Positions 63,955 to 64,000 of a stretch of DNA of 64,000 bases are shown piece after piece; the first letter of the stretch is position 1, and each line of letters starts with the position of its first letter. Location: contig NZ_FNIB01000007.1 in the NCBI RefSeq assembly GCF_900103805.1, forward strand, positions 1 to 64,000, written 5' to 3'. The DNA is from Cryobacterium flavum (GTDB taxonomy: Bacteria; Actinomycetota; Actinomycetes; Actinomycetales; Microbacteriaceae). The position numbers and the translations under genes are program-made. The notes below the pieces were generated by a model. That model ran no database searches. It was not told the DNA's origin and saw nothing but the letters and a program-made list of their open reading frames with translations.

Positions 63955-64000
63955 AGATCGAATACCGCAATCTCCGTGTCGCCCTCCTCGGCGGTGGATC
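63951..64000 (+). CDS. hom: Homoserine dehydrogenase, 5' end only
   Basis: From TTG 63951 with strong RBS GGAGGAG; the first residues are MKIEYRNLRVALLGGG, i.e. the beta-alpha-beta NAD-binding start of homoserine dehydrogenase. The order argS-lysA-hom is conserved in actinobacteria. The window ends here. Confidence 0.85.
   Translation, partial: MKIEYRNLRVALLGGG

Overview
The window is high-GC actinobacterial DNA, most likely from a cold-adapted member of the Microbacteriaceae (Cryobacterium-like; this is inference). The basis is the codon use, many GTG starts, the NAD-glutamate dehydrogenase of about 1,600 residues, an argS-lysA-hom order, a DUF222/HNH fragment and a secreted DUF3494 ice-binding protein. 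A 9-mer, A[AG]CGGATGC, occurs about 45 times on both strands and may be a lineage-specific DNA signal.

Layout. 1-318 is the 3' end of an HNH endonuclease gene. 380-928 is a HAD-like protein that has lost both motif I aspartates. 1179-12130 is a catabolic region: an M20D amidohydrolase with a polar amino-acid-type ABC transporter, an acyl-CoA ligase/amidohydrolase/IclR operon, and a divergent thiolase/DUF35/M20 operon. A 9-bp motif is shared by the two promoter regions. 12464-18463 holds a cell-wall lytic protein and the NAD-glutamate dehydrogenase. 18552-27082 is mixed housekeeping, including the ice-binding protein with an unusually structured leader. 27187-28107 encodes a DarT-like protein with no DarG partner. 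It converges on a MOSC gene across two perfect palindromes.

29384-34084 is a tightly packed run: dps, acyl-CoA dehydrogenase, PIG-L deacetylase/methyltransferase fusion, GT2 and aldo/keto reductase. The chemistry resembles that of Nod-factor enzymes (glycosyl transfer, N-deacetylation, N-methylation, acyl modification), but the product is unknown. This is the best candidate here for an undescribed system. 34091-44959 is one long minus-strand histidine-degradation unit (IclR, hutU, M20 hydrolase, hutF, hutI) that continues into an oligopeptidase B and a SNF2 helicase.

45003-48451 is a decaying, partly acquired stretch: a glutamine methyltransferase pseudogene, two tandem paralogous membrane proteins, an orphan HsdR_N-like protein of lower GC, a PIN remnant and an Ig-like remnant. 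48461-55490 carries a threonine synthase-like enzyme with a small zinc protein, isocitrate lyase, an amine oxidase, a SulP transporter with a cut-off STAS domain, its divergent MerR regulator and an orphan protein. 55561-59193 looks like a small integrated element at tRNA-Arg(CCG): a small membrane protein, an XRE/DUF2975 pair, a PIN/HTH toxin-antitoxin pair and a tyrosine integrase. 59265-64000 is housekeeping: lipoprotein, argS, DUF2993, lysA and the start of hom.
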